A stretch of DNA of 64,000 nucleotides from Oceanicola sp. 22II-s10i (GTDB taxonomy: Bacteria > Pseudomonadota > Alphaproteobacteria > Rhodobacterales > Rhodobacteraceae), in contig NZ_AQQU01000001.1 in the NCBI RefSeq assembly GCF_002210105.1, forward strand, positions 1,524,501 to 1,588,500, read 5' to 3'. The translations under genes were made by a program, and so were the position numbers. The notes under the pieces are model-generated. The model had not been told where the DNA came from, did no database searches, and worked only from the letters and a program-made list of their open reading frames with translations. Within the stretch, counting starts at the first letter, position 1. Each line of letters begins with the position of its first letter. Below are positions 1 through 8,295 of this stretch, piece after piece.

Positions 1-328
1 TCAGGGCGCGGATGCGGAACGGATGGTCCCGCGTCGCGGCGGTGTCGAGCAAGTGCGCGGCCTGACCGGCCATGCCCTCGGCCCGGTCGATGGCGCCGTG
101 GCGGTAGAAGAGCTCGGCCAGCCGCAGGGCGGGATAGGCCAGCACGTCCGGCGGTGTCCCGGCGGGCAGGGCGCGGCCGATCTCGACGATGGTGCGGCGG
201 GCGTCTTCGGGCTGTGCCGCCAACGCGGCATCCACGTCGCGCATGACCTCGGGCAGGGTCTGCGACACGGCGGCACCGGGCGGGGCGAGCGTAAGGATCG
301 CCGCCAGTATGCCGCCGCGCAGGATCAT
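1..328 (-). CDS. Secreted TPR-like repeat protein, N-terminal part (runs off left edge)
   Basis: The reading frame starts at an ATG that overlaps the stop of the upstream gene by four bases (ATGA) and stays open to the window edge for 109 codons. It begins with a hydrophobic Sec-type signal peptide (about residues 1-22, ending near AAVSQ). The following helical sequence, with 'AYPALRLAELFYRHG' and then 'DHPFRIRAL', resembles the repeat unit of the neighbouring 1092-residue protein ('HYPNLAFARYHYM' and 'NHPYRIEA'), so the two are probably sibling proteins. The missing C-terminus could carry a CHAT or other effector domain; that is a guess. It is the last visible gene of the minus-strand protease operon. 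Confidence 0.75.
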   Translation of the reverse strand, partial: MILRGGILAAILTLAPPGAAVSQTLPEVMRDVDAALAAQPEDARRTIVEIGRALPAGTPPDVLAYPALRLAELFYRHGAIDRAEGMAGQAAHLLDTAATRDHPFRIRAL

Positions 329-3300
329 TCCGGCGGTTCGGGCGGCAGGGTCTGGGCGTAGTCCCAGCCGATGATCGCCTCCCACGCGGCGCGGTTGCGG
401 ACCTCGGTCGCGCTGACGTCCTCGCCGTCGCCGTCGCGGATGGTGTCGCGGCGCCAGTCTTCCTTGATATCGTTGGACCGGGTGATGTCGCGCCATGCCG
501 CCGCGTTGTCCTTGGCCCAGTAGACCGCGATGGCCCGCGTCATCACCAGCGACGACCGGTCGGGCCGCCATTCCAGACCGTCGTCCGGCACCTTGCTTTC
601 GGCGGCGTCGAGCTGGGCCAGCACCTCGTCGATGGGGGCATAGTTGGCCAGCATGTCGGCATAGGACTGGTGCATGTAGATCTGGTCGCGGGCAGGCAGG
701 CGCTTCATGAACGCCTCATTCTCGATGAAGGGGCGCAGCACTTCGCCCCCGCGCTTGGCGTCGTCGTGACGCTGCCGCGAGGCGTAGGCGTAGGTCATGA
801 TGACCCCGGCGGCCAGATCGCCGCGCGCGGTCATCGGGTCGATCATGTCGAATGCCTCGCGCGCGAGGGTCGCCGCGATTTCGACCTGCCCGGTTCCCAT
901 CAACAGGCTGGACTGCCGGGTGATGAGGAAGGCCAGCGTGTCCTTGCGGTGATAGGGGTTCGCCCGCCAGCTGTCCGTCGCACGCTGCATCCATTGCAGG
1001 GCATCGCCCCACATGTTGCGGTTCCAGAAGGCATTGGCGACGTTGAACTGGGTCGCGGCGACAAGGGCATGGTCGCGCGGCACCTCGTCGAGGATCGAGG
1101 TGGCGATGCCGCTCAGCTCCGAAATCGCGAGGTTCGAGGTGAAATAGGCGGGCGAGGAGAACGACCGCGTCAGCAGCATCGTGTCCTGCACCAGCGAGAG
1201 CCGGTTGCCTGGATCGAGGTCCAGCCAGCCCAGCATCTTCTCCATCCATTCGTCGCCCTCGGCGGGGCCGAAGTAGGAATAGATCATCTCGCAGGTCAGG
1301 GCGTAGGCCCATTTCTCCAGCACTGTCGGAGGGTCGGTGCGGGGGTCCGGCTGCACCTCCATCCAGCGGCGCAGGTCGGCGCGGACGCCGGCCTCGTTCC
1401 CGGACTGGTATTTCGACAGGGCCCGCAGCGTCAGGTAGAGGCTGAGCTGCGGCCGCGGCAGGGTGGCCTCGCGCGCCTGCAGCCGGGCGATCGCGTCGCC
1501 CGCCTTGTCCGCCAGATGGACGGTGCCCCAGACCTTGGCCACGAGGTCGATCAGGTCGAAGATCGCGGCATTGGCCGGGATCGACGACCCGAGCGTCGTG
1601 CGCGCCTTGCGCCGCGCCTCGTCCAGTGCGGTCTGGCTTTCGGAATAGGCGCCGACCATCGCCTTGTAGAGCGCGAGATTGACGAGGTATTCCGGCGACT
1701 GGTCCTCGTCCCGCTGGGCGTAGGCGTCCAGCAGCCGCTCCAGCCCGGCATAGTTCCCTTCCAGGAACATGCGGATCGTGTCCTCGCCCCCGCTCTTGAG
1801 TTCGTAGGACGCCTGGTCGATCACGCCCAGCTCGGCGGCCAGCGGATAGCCCTGCATCCCCGGATCGGCAGGGTCGATCAGACCGGCGTAGTATTTCACC
1901 TTGTTGTCCGTCACCCGCCGGTTGCGGCGCAGTTCCGAATAGGCGCGGCGGAAGTAGTCCTGCGCGTCCAGTTCGTTTTTCTGCCACTGGTAGGTGAAGG
2001 CGATCTGCCCCATCAGGTCCGCGATCGACCAGTCATCGGCCCTGCCCGCGTCCTTCAACAGGGCGAGGTCCTCGATCATCAGCGCCCGTGCCTCGTTGAT
2101 CCCGTCGGTCCGGGCCACCGCGTTCCCGAGGCGCAGCGCGGTCACGGCGTAGTCAGTCGATAGGTTGTTGTTCTCGGTCAGGAAGGCGCGCCGTTCCTCG
2201 AAGAAGACGCGTGCCTCGGCGTAATGGCCCGCACGGTAGAGCAACTGCCCGTGGTTGCCGCGGAAGTAGGAGCGGTAGATCGGTTCGATCCCGTCCAGCA
2301 CGTCGGCCAGTTCGAGGATCTGGCTGGACTGTTCGATCAGCTGCTCGGGCGACTCGTCCTCGCGCAGGGCGGCGTTCAGCGACAGGTAGAGCAGCAGCAG
2401 CGCCTGCGAGTTGGTGACGAGGTTCTCGCCGGTGAAGCGCGCCATGAACGTCTCGCGCAGTTCGGAGGCGTCGGTGGCGTTGTTGTCGGTGGCGGCGCGG
2501 GCGAGGAAGTAATGAGCCAGTTCGTTCAGGTCGCCCATCTCGGGGTCGTCGGCGCTGTCGGCCATGGCGCCGCGCAGCAGGATCTCGGCCTCGCCGGGGC
2601 GGTCCTTTTCGAACAGGGCCACGCCCTGAAAGATCGTCGCCTCGATCCGGTAGGGGTGGTTCACGCCTTCGTCCCGGTCCAGCGCGGATGCGACGGAGGA
2701 TGCGAACCGCTGAAGCTCGTCCCAGTTCTCTCGCATGTAGTGATAGCGGGCGAAGGCGAGGTTCGGGTAGTGATCGACCAGCAGCGGGAAGTCCTGCTTG
2801 AACGTCGTGTCATTGGCCTTTTCCAGCACGCGATAGGCCGCGTCGAACTGGCCGTCGTCAGCCAGATCCAGACCGGCGTCGGCCATGTCCATGACCTCGT
2901 CCTCGGTCAGGGTGCGGTCGCGCCAGCCGCCCGGCAGGGTCATGTCCATCGCCAGATCGGCGTAGCGGACCATCTGGGTGTTGCCGGGGGTGACGAACCC
3001 GTAGCCCCGGTAGTAGTCGAGGAAGGCCGTGCGCAGCTCGGCCGCGTCCGGTGCGCCCGCGCTGGTGGCGGCAAGGGCGAGGAAGTAGCGCGCCAGTTCC
3101 TCGGCGGCCTCGTCTTCCTCCAGCGCCTCGCTTTCGGTCACGGCCTGACGCAGGACCGGCAGGGCCTCTTCGACCTCGCCCGACATGTAGAGCGCGGCGG
3201 CCCGCAGGATCGTCGCCTGCACCCGGTAGGGCAGGTCGCCCGCGCCGTAGGCGTTCATCTGGGTTTCGAATTCGGTGGCGTGTTCGATCGTCCCGGCCCA

Positions 3301-3603
3301 GTCACCATCCCAGTAGGCCATCAGGGCCTGCGCCATGCGCGGGAATGTGCGGACGAGGGGGGGGAGGTCGGGGTCTTCGGCGAGTGCGAGCGCTTCGTCC
3401 AGCGGGATCCGGGCCTGACGCAGGCGGTCCTCGATGATGAAGCCCATGGCCTCGGCGGTGTTGTTGATGATCTCGTCGCTCTTGTCCTGCGCCATGACCT
3501 GCGGTGCGGTCAGCAGGAGGGCGGCAGTCAGAAGCAGGGCCCCGAGGGTGCGGCGGGGCCCGAAGGCCCCGCCGCGGTGTCCGGTATGGACGTCAGTTGG
3601 CAT
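325..3603 (-). CDS. Large secreted TPR-like helical repeat protein
   Basis: This 1092-residue protein has a signal peptide (hydrophobic residues about 20-34, likely cleavage near 39 after VMA). The rest is alpha-helical, Ala/Leu/Glu/Asp rich and reads as degenerate tetratricopeptide repeats. An internal duplication is visible: residues about 68-219 resemble about 258-409, for example 'PYRVQATILRAAALY' against 'PYRIEATIFQGVALF' and 'ELARYFLALAAT' against 'ELAHYFLARAAT'. No catalytic motif is seen, so a scaffold, sensor or substrate-binding role in the periplasm is inferred. The start overlaps the end of the trypsin-like gene by 11 bp and the stop overlaps the next gene by 4 bp, indicating translational coupling. 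No strong Shine-Dalgarno is visible, so an internal GTG start at codon 5 is possible. Confidence 0.85.
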   Translation of the reverse strand: MPTDVHTGHRGGAFGPRRTLGALLLTAALLLTAPQVMAQDKSDEIINNTAEAMGFIIEDRLRQARIPLDEALALAEDPDLPPLVRTFPRMAQALMAYWDGDWAGTIEHATEFETQMNAYGAGDLPYRVQATILRAAALYMSGEVEEALPVLRQAVTESEALEEDEAAEELARYFLALAATSAGAPDAAELRTAFLDYYRGYGFVTPGNTQMVRYADLAMDMTLPGGWRDRTLTEDEVMDMADAGLDLADDGQFDAAYRVLEKANDTTFKQDFPLLVDHYPNLAFARYHYMRENWDELQRFASSVASALDRDEGVNHPYRIEATIFQGVALFEKDRPGEAEILLRGAMADSADDPEMGDLNELAHYFLARAATDNNATDASELRETFMARFTGENLVTNSQALLLLYLSLNAALREDESPEQLIEQSSQILELADVLDGIEPIYRSYFRGNHGQLLYRAGHYAEARVFFEERRAFLTENNNLSTDYAVTALRLGNAVARTDGINEARALMIEDLALLKDAGRADDWSIADLMGQIAFTYQWQKNELDAQDYFRRAYSELRRNRRVTDNKVKYYAGLIDPADPGMQGYPLAAELGVIDQASYELKSGGEDTIRMFLEGNYAGLERLLDAYAQRDEDQSPEYLVNLALYKAMVGAYSESQTALDEARRKARTTLGSSIPANAAIFDLIDLVAKVWGTVHLADKAGDAIARLQAREATLPRPQLSLYLTLRALSKYQSGNEAGVRADLRRWMEVQPDPRTDPPTVLEKWAYALTCEMIYSYFGPAEGDEWMEKMLGWLDLDPGNRLSLVQDTMLLTRSFSSPAYFTSNLAISELSGIATSILDEVPRDHALVAATQFNVANAFWNRNMWGDALQWMQRATDSWRANPYHRKDTLAFLITRQSSLLMGTGQVEIAATLAREAFDMIDPMTARGDLAAGVIMTYAYASRQRHDDAKRGGEVLRPFIENEAFMKRLPARDQIYMHQSYADMLANYAPIDEVLAQLDAAESKVPDDGLEWRPDRSSLVMTRAIAVYWAKDNAAAWRDITRSNDIKEDWRRDTIRDGDGEDVSATEVRNRAAWEAIIGWDYAQTLPPEPPE

Positions 3604-4657
3604 TGATCGTCTGGCTCATCCAGTCGGTGAAGTTCGAGACCTTGGTATAGGCCGAGAACAGCGCCGTCTCGACGCAGGTCATGGTTTCCTTGTTGGCGAA
3701 ACCCCACGACACGACACCGGCCTGCACGTAGGAGCCGTCGTTCAGCGGCACCACCAGCGGACCGCCGGAGTCACCCTGGCACGAGGTCTTGCCGCCCTCG
3801 TAGGTGCCCGAGCACAGCATGTTGTCCGACAGCGGGATCCGGGCCTTGGACACCAGCGCGTTCCACGCCTGCTGGGCGTTGTCGCCCTTCACGTCGAGGA
3901 TCTGCAGCGCCTGGATAAAGGGCTGGGCTGCGGCCTGCGCGCGGGCTTCGAGGATCGCGCCGTTGCACTGGTCGCGGCCGAGGATCTGGATCTCTGCCTG
4001 GTACATGTCGGTGGGGTGCGAGCCGCCGTTGATCAGGCCCCAGCCGGTGACGATGGTCGGCACGCCGGTGACGTCGATCTGTTCGCCGAAGTTCTTGTCC
4101 GGCACCTTGATCGTCTGGTAGGGCGCGTTCGGTTTCCGGGCCAGCTTGATCAGCGCGATGTCGCTGTCGAACCCGTCGGGGTTGTAGCTGGTGTTGCGGA
4201 AGATGCCCGCCACCGGAACGACGTCACCCATGCCCGGCGCCAGCTTGTTGGTGCCGACGATGACCTGGATCTGCTGGGGCTGGAGGTCGAAATAGCCGTC
4301 CTTGTCCTGCATGTAGACGCAGTGCGCGGCGGTCAGCACCCACTGGTCGAGGATCATGGAGCCGCCGCAGAAATGCGATTCCGGTCCGACCGGGCGCCCT
4401 GCGATCAGCAGGCCGACCTGCCAGGGCCATGCACCCTGCGCCGCGATCTCGCCGCCGATGACGCGGCCGCCGGCCGCCTCGGCCGCCTTGCGCTGCTCCT
4501 CGGCCTGTTCTTCCTTCTTATTCGTTTCTGCAAATGCAAAGGGCGACGACACGGTCGGATCAGCTTCCGGCGCGGCGTCGAGGGACTGGGCGAACCCCGG
4601 CGTGGCGAGCGCGAAGGCTGCCACGGCAGGGAGGGCCAGACGGGTAATGAGTTTCAT
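3593..4657 (-). CDS. Secreted trypsin-like (S1) serine protease
   Basis: 354 residues with a Sec signal peptide (1-24, ending GFAQ), a charged propeptide (about 25-64), and a chymotrypsin-fold domain starting at the activation site R65-VIGG. The triad is complete: H112 in 'LTAAHC', D166 in 'SDIALIKL' and S297 in 'GDSGGPL'. The residue six before the serine, which sets S1 specificity, is T291 rather than the Asp of trypsin, so Arg/Lys specificity is doubtful. The stretch between C231 and C282 is about 51 residues, far longer than the dozen or so normal between these cysteines, giving a large insertion beside the active site. It lies 36 bp downstream of a caspase gene and overlaps the repeat-protein gene, so it is likely part of one secreted proteolytic operon. 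Confidence 0.9.
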   Translation of the reverse strand: MKLITRLALPAVAAFALATPGFAQSLDAAPEADPTVSSPFAFAETNKKEEQAEEQRKAAEAAGGRVIGGEIAAQGAWPWQVGLLIAGRPVGPESHFCGGSMILDQWVLTAAHCVYMQDKDGYFDLQPQQIQVIVGTNKLAPGMGDVVPVAGIFRNTSYNPDGFDSDIALIKLARKPNAPYQTIKVPDKNFGEQIDVTGVPTIVTGWGLINGGSHPTDMYQAEIQILGRDQCNGAILEARAQAAAQPFIQALQILDVKGDNAQQAWNALVSKARIPLSDNMLCSGTYEGGKTSCQGDSGGPLVVPLNDGSYVQAGVVSWGFANKETMTCVETALFSAYTKVSNFTDWMSQTINAN

Positions 4658-4693
4658 GTCTTGGGTCTCTCTTTGGTTACGTAATTGCAGTGG

Positions 4694-6733
4694 TCAGGGT
4701 GTGCCGGCGGGCGCTAGCGTGATGCGGAAGCGCGTGACCTCGAGCGAGGGCAGAGCGCCACCGAAACTGAAGTTGCGGGACTTGGTTTCCGGGTCGGCCG
4801 CGGCCATGAGCCACTGACCGAGTGCGGGGGTATCGGGCGTGTCCATCGCCCGCATCTGGACCGGATCGGCCAGCGCCGTCAGCACGGTGCGCGGCGCGCC
4901 CTGCACGGCGGGGGCGGCGAGGACGACGAGTTCTTCCTGACCCGGCGTGTCGCCGGGGTTCTGGATCAGCATCCCGATCTCCTCGGTCTCGCCGAAGTTC
5001 AGGCGGTTCGACAGGGCCCCGTCGGGATAGATCGGCGTGATCCGGAAATCGCGGTCGACATACAGCACGGTGATGTCCCGCGCGGTCTTGGAGTTGTTCT
5101 TGACGGTCAGCCAGAGCTGGTCGCAGGCGGAGGCGATCACCTCGCCCTGCGCCGGGCTGTCCGCGCCGGGCTCGCCGCAGGCACCGTCGGTGCCGGGCAC
5201 ATCGGTCTTGGACAGCGATACAGTCAGACCGACGCCGGGCAGGGCAAAGCTTGTGGTCGTCCCGCCCTCGGCCGCCTTCAACGCGGCGCGCAGGCGGTGC
5301 GCGCGGATCGCGCGTTCCAGGAACTCGGCCATCTGCGCGCGGTCCGCTCCGGCGGCCAGCCGGGGGCTGCTGCCCGCGCCGAGGCCATCCAGAACGCCGT
5401 CGCGCCCGGCCAGTGCAAGCGTGCCCTCGGTGAACACGGGCACGAAGTCCGGCGCGCCCTGCGCGGCGTCGGTGATGCCTTCCATCGTGTCGGTCAGGTC
5501 GCGCAGCATGTCGGCCAGATCGCCGATCTCGCCCTGCTCCGCCATCACCGGCGCGCCCAGCTTCAGCGGTTGCGGCAGGGCGGGACGGTGGAGTTTCGCA
5601 TAGCCCTCGGCGGGCAGGCCCTCGGCGGACAGCGTTGCGCTGTCGGCTTTCGCCTCGGTCACTTCGGCGATCACTGGCTCGCCCGTGGCGGCGGCGTCGG
5701 CATAGACGGCGACCTGCGCACCCGTGTCGATGCCGCTCAGCAATCCGGCGGACATCCTGCGGCCCGTAACCGGCCAGACCGGATCGGCCTCGGCGGCGGT
5801 GCCGAACAGAGGCGCGTCCAGCAGCGGACCCTCGGCATCGGGGGTCTGCGCGGCGGGGCCGTCCTTGGCCATGCCGTCCACGGCGGCCATCAGCGCCTGC
5901 GACCAGCTTGCCCCGTCGGCCGAGGTCAGCACGGGCATCAGCGCGCTGGTGAAATCGCCGTACCAGTTGGTGTCGTCCGACGCGTCGCCGACCGGGTATT
6001 CGAAACTGCGCTGGTCGGATTGCGAGGAATACAGGAACACGAACTGCCCCGTGGGCGGCGGCGTGACCTGTCCGGGATGGCTGTCGCCCGCCTTGACGTC
6101 GGGCACGCCTAAAAGAGCCGGGTCGATGTAGCGCGCGGCCGAAACCTTTTCGTCCGTGATGGCGCGGAAACCGGTCGCGGAATGGCAGGCGTCGATGATC
6201 GCCACCAGTTCGGCCCCGGTGTCGAGGATCGCCTGCATCTTCACGCCCAGCTCATCGTCGATCAGCGCGTTCTCGACGCCCCCGATCGCGCCCTTCCAGT
6301 TCTTGGAATCCGAGGGCAGCAGGATCTCGTCATAGCCGCCCGCCTCGTCGCCCGAGGCGTCGGGCATCTGCGAACCGTGACCGGAGAAATAGAACACCAC
6401 CGTGTCGCCCTGACCCACGGTCGCCGCCAGCGCGTCGAGTGCGTCGAGGATCGCCTGGCGGCGGGGCATGCCCGCGATGGTCAGGCCGTCATCGACCGTC
6501 GCGTCGGGGGCGGCGAGGATGGTGATATGCGCCGGGTCGGCACCTCGGGCGCGCAGCATCCGGGAGACCAGCTTGATATCGTTGGCCGGGCCGCGCAGAT
6601 CGGCGTTGAGATATTCGTAATCGGAAACACCGATAACCAGCCCGTGGACCGCGGCCCATGCGGCCGGTGCGGTCAGGCTGATCGTGGCTGCGACGGCGAT
6701 CCGCCGCGCCGCGGTGTTCAGGAAATGTGACAT
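4694..6733 (-). CDS. Secreted caspase-like protease (C14/p20) with C-terminal beta-rich domain
   Basis: The start was set at the ATG at 6733, which follows GGGAG at five bases and begins a clean signal peptide (residues 1-27, ending AAWA); a longer in-frame start upstream lacks these. The 679-residue protein opens with the p20 fold ('HGLVIGVSDYEYL'), the catalytic histidine H119 in 'YFSGHGSQ' and the catalytic cysteine C183 in 'IIDACHSATGF'. A downstream segment (about 540-600) with 'LYVDRDFRITPIYPDG' resembles the DUF4384-like domain found with other bacterial caspases and matches the second caspase at 12559-14697. Family members are Cys peptidases usually cleaving after Arg or Lys; here the location would be periplasmic or extracellular. 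It follows the patatin gene by 87 bp in the same operon. Confidence 0.9.
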   Translation of the reverse strand: MSHFLNTAARRIAVAATISLTAPAAWAAVHGLVIGVSDYEYLNADLRGPANDIKLVSRMLRARGADPAHITILAAPDATVDDGLTIAGMPRRQAILDALDALAATVGQGDTVVFYFSGHGSQMPDASGDEAGGYDEILLPSDSKNWKGAIGGVENALIDDELGVKMQAILDTGAELVAIIDACHSATGFRAITDEKVSAARYIDPALLGVPDVKAGDSHPGQVTPPPTGQFVFLYSSQSDQRSFEYPVGDASDDTNWYGDFTSALMPVLTSADGASWSQALMAAVDGMAKDGPAAQTPDAEGPLLDAPLFGTAAEADPVWPVTGRRMSAGLLSGIDTGAQVAVYADAAATGEPVIAEVTEAKADSATLSAEGLPAEGYAKLHRPALPQPLKLGAPVMAEQGEIGDLADMLRDLTDTMEGITDAAQGAPDFVPVFTEGTLALAGRDGVLDGLGAGSSPRLAAGADRAQMAEFLERAIRAHRLRAALKAAEGGTTTSFALPGVGLTVSLSKTDVPGTDGACGEPGADSPAQGEVIASACDQLWLTVKNNSKTARDITVLYVDRDFRITPIYPDGALSNRLNFGETEEIGMLIQNPGDTPGQEELVVLAAPAVQGAPRTVLTALADPVQMRAMDTPDTPALGQWLMAAADPETKSRNFSFGGALPSLEVTRFRITLAPAGTP

Positions 6734-6820
6734 TCGCGCTCCCACGCTCCTCCGATGCCCAAGGATTGCAAGGGTTTGGCCCCGCAATCAAGGGAAACGG
6801 GGACATGACCGCAAATGTCA

Positions 6821-8281
6821 TCAGTTGCTGACGGGTGTGATCCGTCTGGCCCCGGAAATATCCGGGCCAGCCCCCCCGTTCAGGGGGGTGCCGCCATACT
6901 GGCGGGTGCTGCGGAGGAAGCCGTTCAGCTCAGGGTTGTCTCGCGTGGCGTTCCTGCCGGCCTCGATGGCCAGGTCCACCTGATCGGTCGGCAGGGCGAG
7001 TCGGGTGGGGATCGCGTCGACCTGCTTCTGCATCGCGGGGGGCAGGGCGCGGATGGAAACTTCACCCGCGAAGAACTTCAGATCGCGGCAGTCCCATCCG
7101 GCGGCAGAGCCACGCAGGCGCCGGACCTCGGAGGCCGGAAGCGCGCAGCGATAGTCGACGAGGTCCGCCTGCCACTTGTCCAGTTGCAGCCGCATCGCAT
7201 CGAACCCGGTGCGCGAGGCCGAGGCCATGGCCGAGGACGCGATCGCCATCGCCAGTTGCGCGCCGCCGGGGCCCTTCAGCCGCTCGGTCCACGTGTAGTC
7301 CTTCTGCACCCCGGCATTGGCGACGAGGAAGAGGAACCGGTTCATCCGCACCGCCTGCTGTGGCGTGAGCGGGGCGAAGGGCAATTGCGCCCGCGCCCGC
7401 TCCACCGCCAGCCCGGTGGTCCCGAAATTGTCGGTGATCCCGCCATCCAGCAGCTTGACGTAGCGCACCGGCTCGCCCCGCGCGTAGCTTTCCAGCGCGG
7501 CGGCGTGCGCCTTCATCGCCGCCGTCGCCTCGGGGTTGTAGCGGGCGGCGGTCAGCCAGTCGGGCTCGGTGTAGTTGCACTGGCCCGCGCGGGTTTCCAG
7601 CGTGATCGGGGCGAACACCATCGGGTAGGCGGCCGAGGCGGCGACGGCGTCGGCCAGCCGGTATTTCGACAGGTCCGAACAGAGCGCGTCGAAGGTTTCC
7701 GGCGCGAAGAGGAACGTCGTCTGGTTGGCCACGTCCGAGGCGTTGATCCACGTCTTGATCCGCGACCGGCGGGATAGGTCGCCGAACGTGGCCCCCTGAA
7801 ACAGCGTCTCGTCCAGGAACCGCCCGAAGGTGTTGCGCCCGTTGGCCCCGCCCGAGATGCCGCGCACCAGCGTGACCGGGTTCAGGACCGAGGTCGCCAT
7901 GTAGGCCTCGCCATTGCGGACGAGGTAGCGTTCGCGGAACCCCGGCAGGCCGCCCGCGCCGTTCAGCCCGAACCAGGCGGCGGTGACCGAGCCGCCCGAG
8001 ACGCCGGTGACGAGGCGGACGTCCGACAGCATCCCGTCGGGGTCACTGGCCGAGGCGGTCGCCTCGCGCATCGCCTCCAGCATGCCGTAGGCGAAGGCCG
8101 AGGCGCGGGTGCCGCCGCCGGAAAAGGCGAGGCCGACCCACAGCTCGCCGTCGCCTGCCGGATCGCCGGCCACAAGCGGTGCGTTTGCATCGGCCGACAG
8201 GGGCGCGTTCTGCGGTGCGTTGACCACCGCACAGGCGGCAAGGGCGCAGGACAAGAGCGCGCCCGAAACAAATCTGAACAT
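6821..8281 (-). CDS. Patatin-like phospholipase, probable lipoprotein
   Basis: 486 residues with a lipoprotein signal: hydrophobic N-terminus and lipobox LAAC with the lipidated cysteine at C17, implying membrane attachment outside the cytoplasm. All patatin features are present: glycine-rich oxyanion loop 'SGGGTR' (54-59), nucleophile elbow 'GVSGG' with S95, and the dyad aspartate D279 in 'LLDGGITDN'. The protein is expected to hydrolyse acyl chains from phospholipids or other lipids. It is longer than a minimal patatin domain, with an insertion between the Ser and Asp blocks. It lies 14 bp after the histidine kinase gene and 87 bp before a caspase gene, so it is placed in the protease operon. 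The substrate cannot be told from sequence. Confidence 0.9.
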   Translation of the reverse strand: MFRFVSGALLSCALAACAVVNAPQNAPLSADANAPLVAGDPAGDGELWVGLAFSGGGTRASAFAYGMLEAMREATASASDPDGMLSDVRLVTGVSGGSVTAAWFGLNGAGGLPGFRERYLVRNGEAYMATSVLNPVTLVRGISGGANGRNTFGRFLDETLFQGATFGDLSRRSRIKTWINASDVANQTTFLFAPETFDALCSDLSKYRLADAVAASAAYPMVFAPITLETRAGQCNYTEPDWLTAARYNPEATAAMKAHAAALESYARGEPVRYVKLLDGGITDNFGTTGLAVERARAQLPFAPLTPQQAVRMNRFLFLVANAGVQKDYTWTERLKGPGGAQLAMAIASSAMASASRTGFDAMRLQLDKWQADLVDYRCALPASEVRRLRGSAAGWDCRDLKFFAGEVSIRALPPAMQKQVDAIPTRLALPTDQVDLAIEAGRNATRDNPELNGFLRSTRQYGGTPLNGGAGPDISGARRITPVSN

Positions 8282-8295
8282 CCCCTAATCCCCGG

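Noticed and set aside
670-2163. Long plus-strand open frame opposite the repeat protein gene
   Set aside because: It is a GC-driven antisense shadow: low-complexity Arg/Gly/Val/Gln composition, no motif, and it lies wholly across the coherent 1092-residue minus-strand gene.
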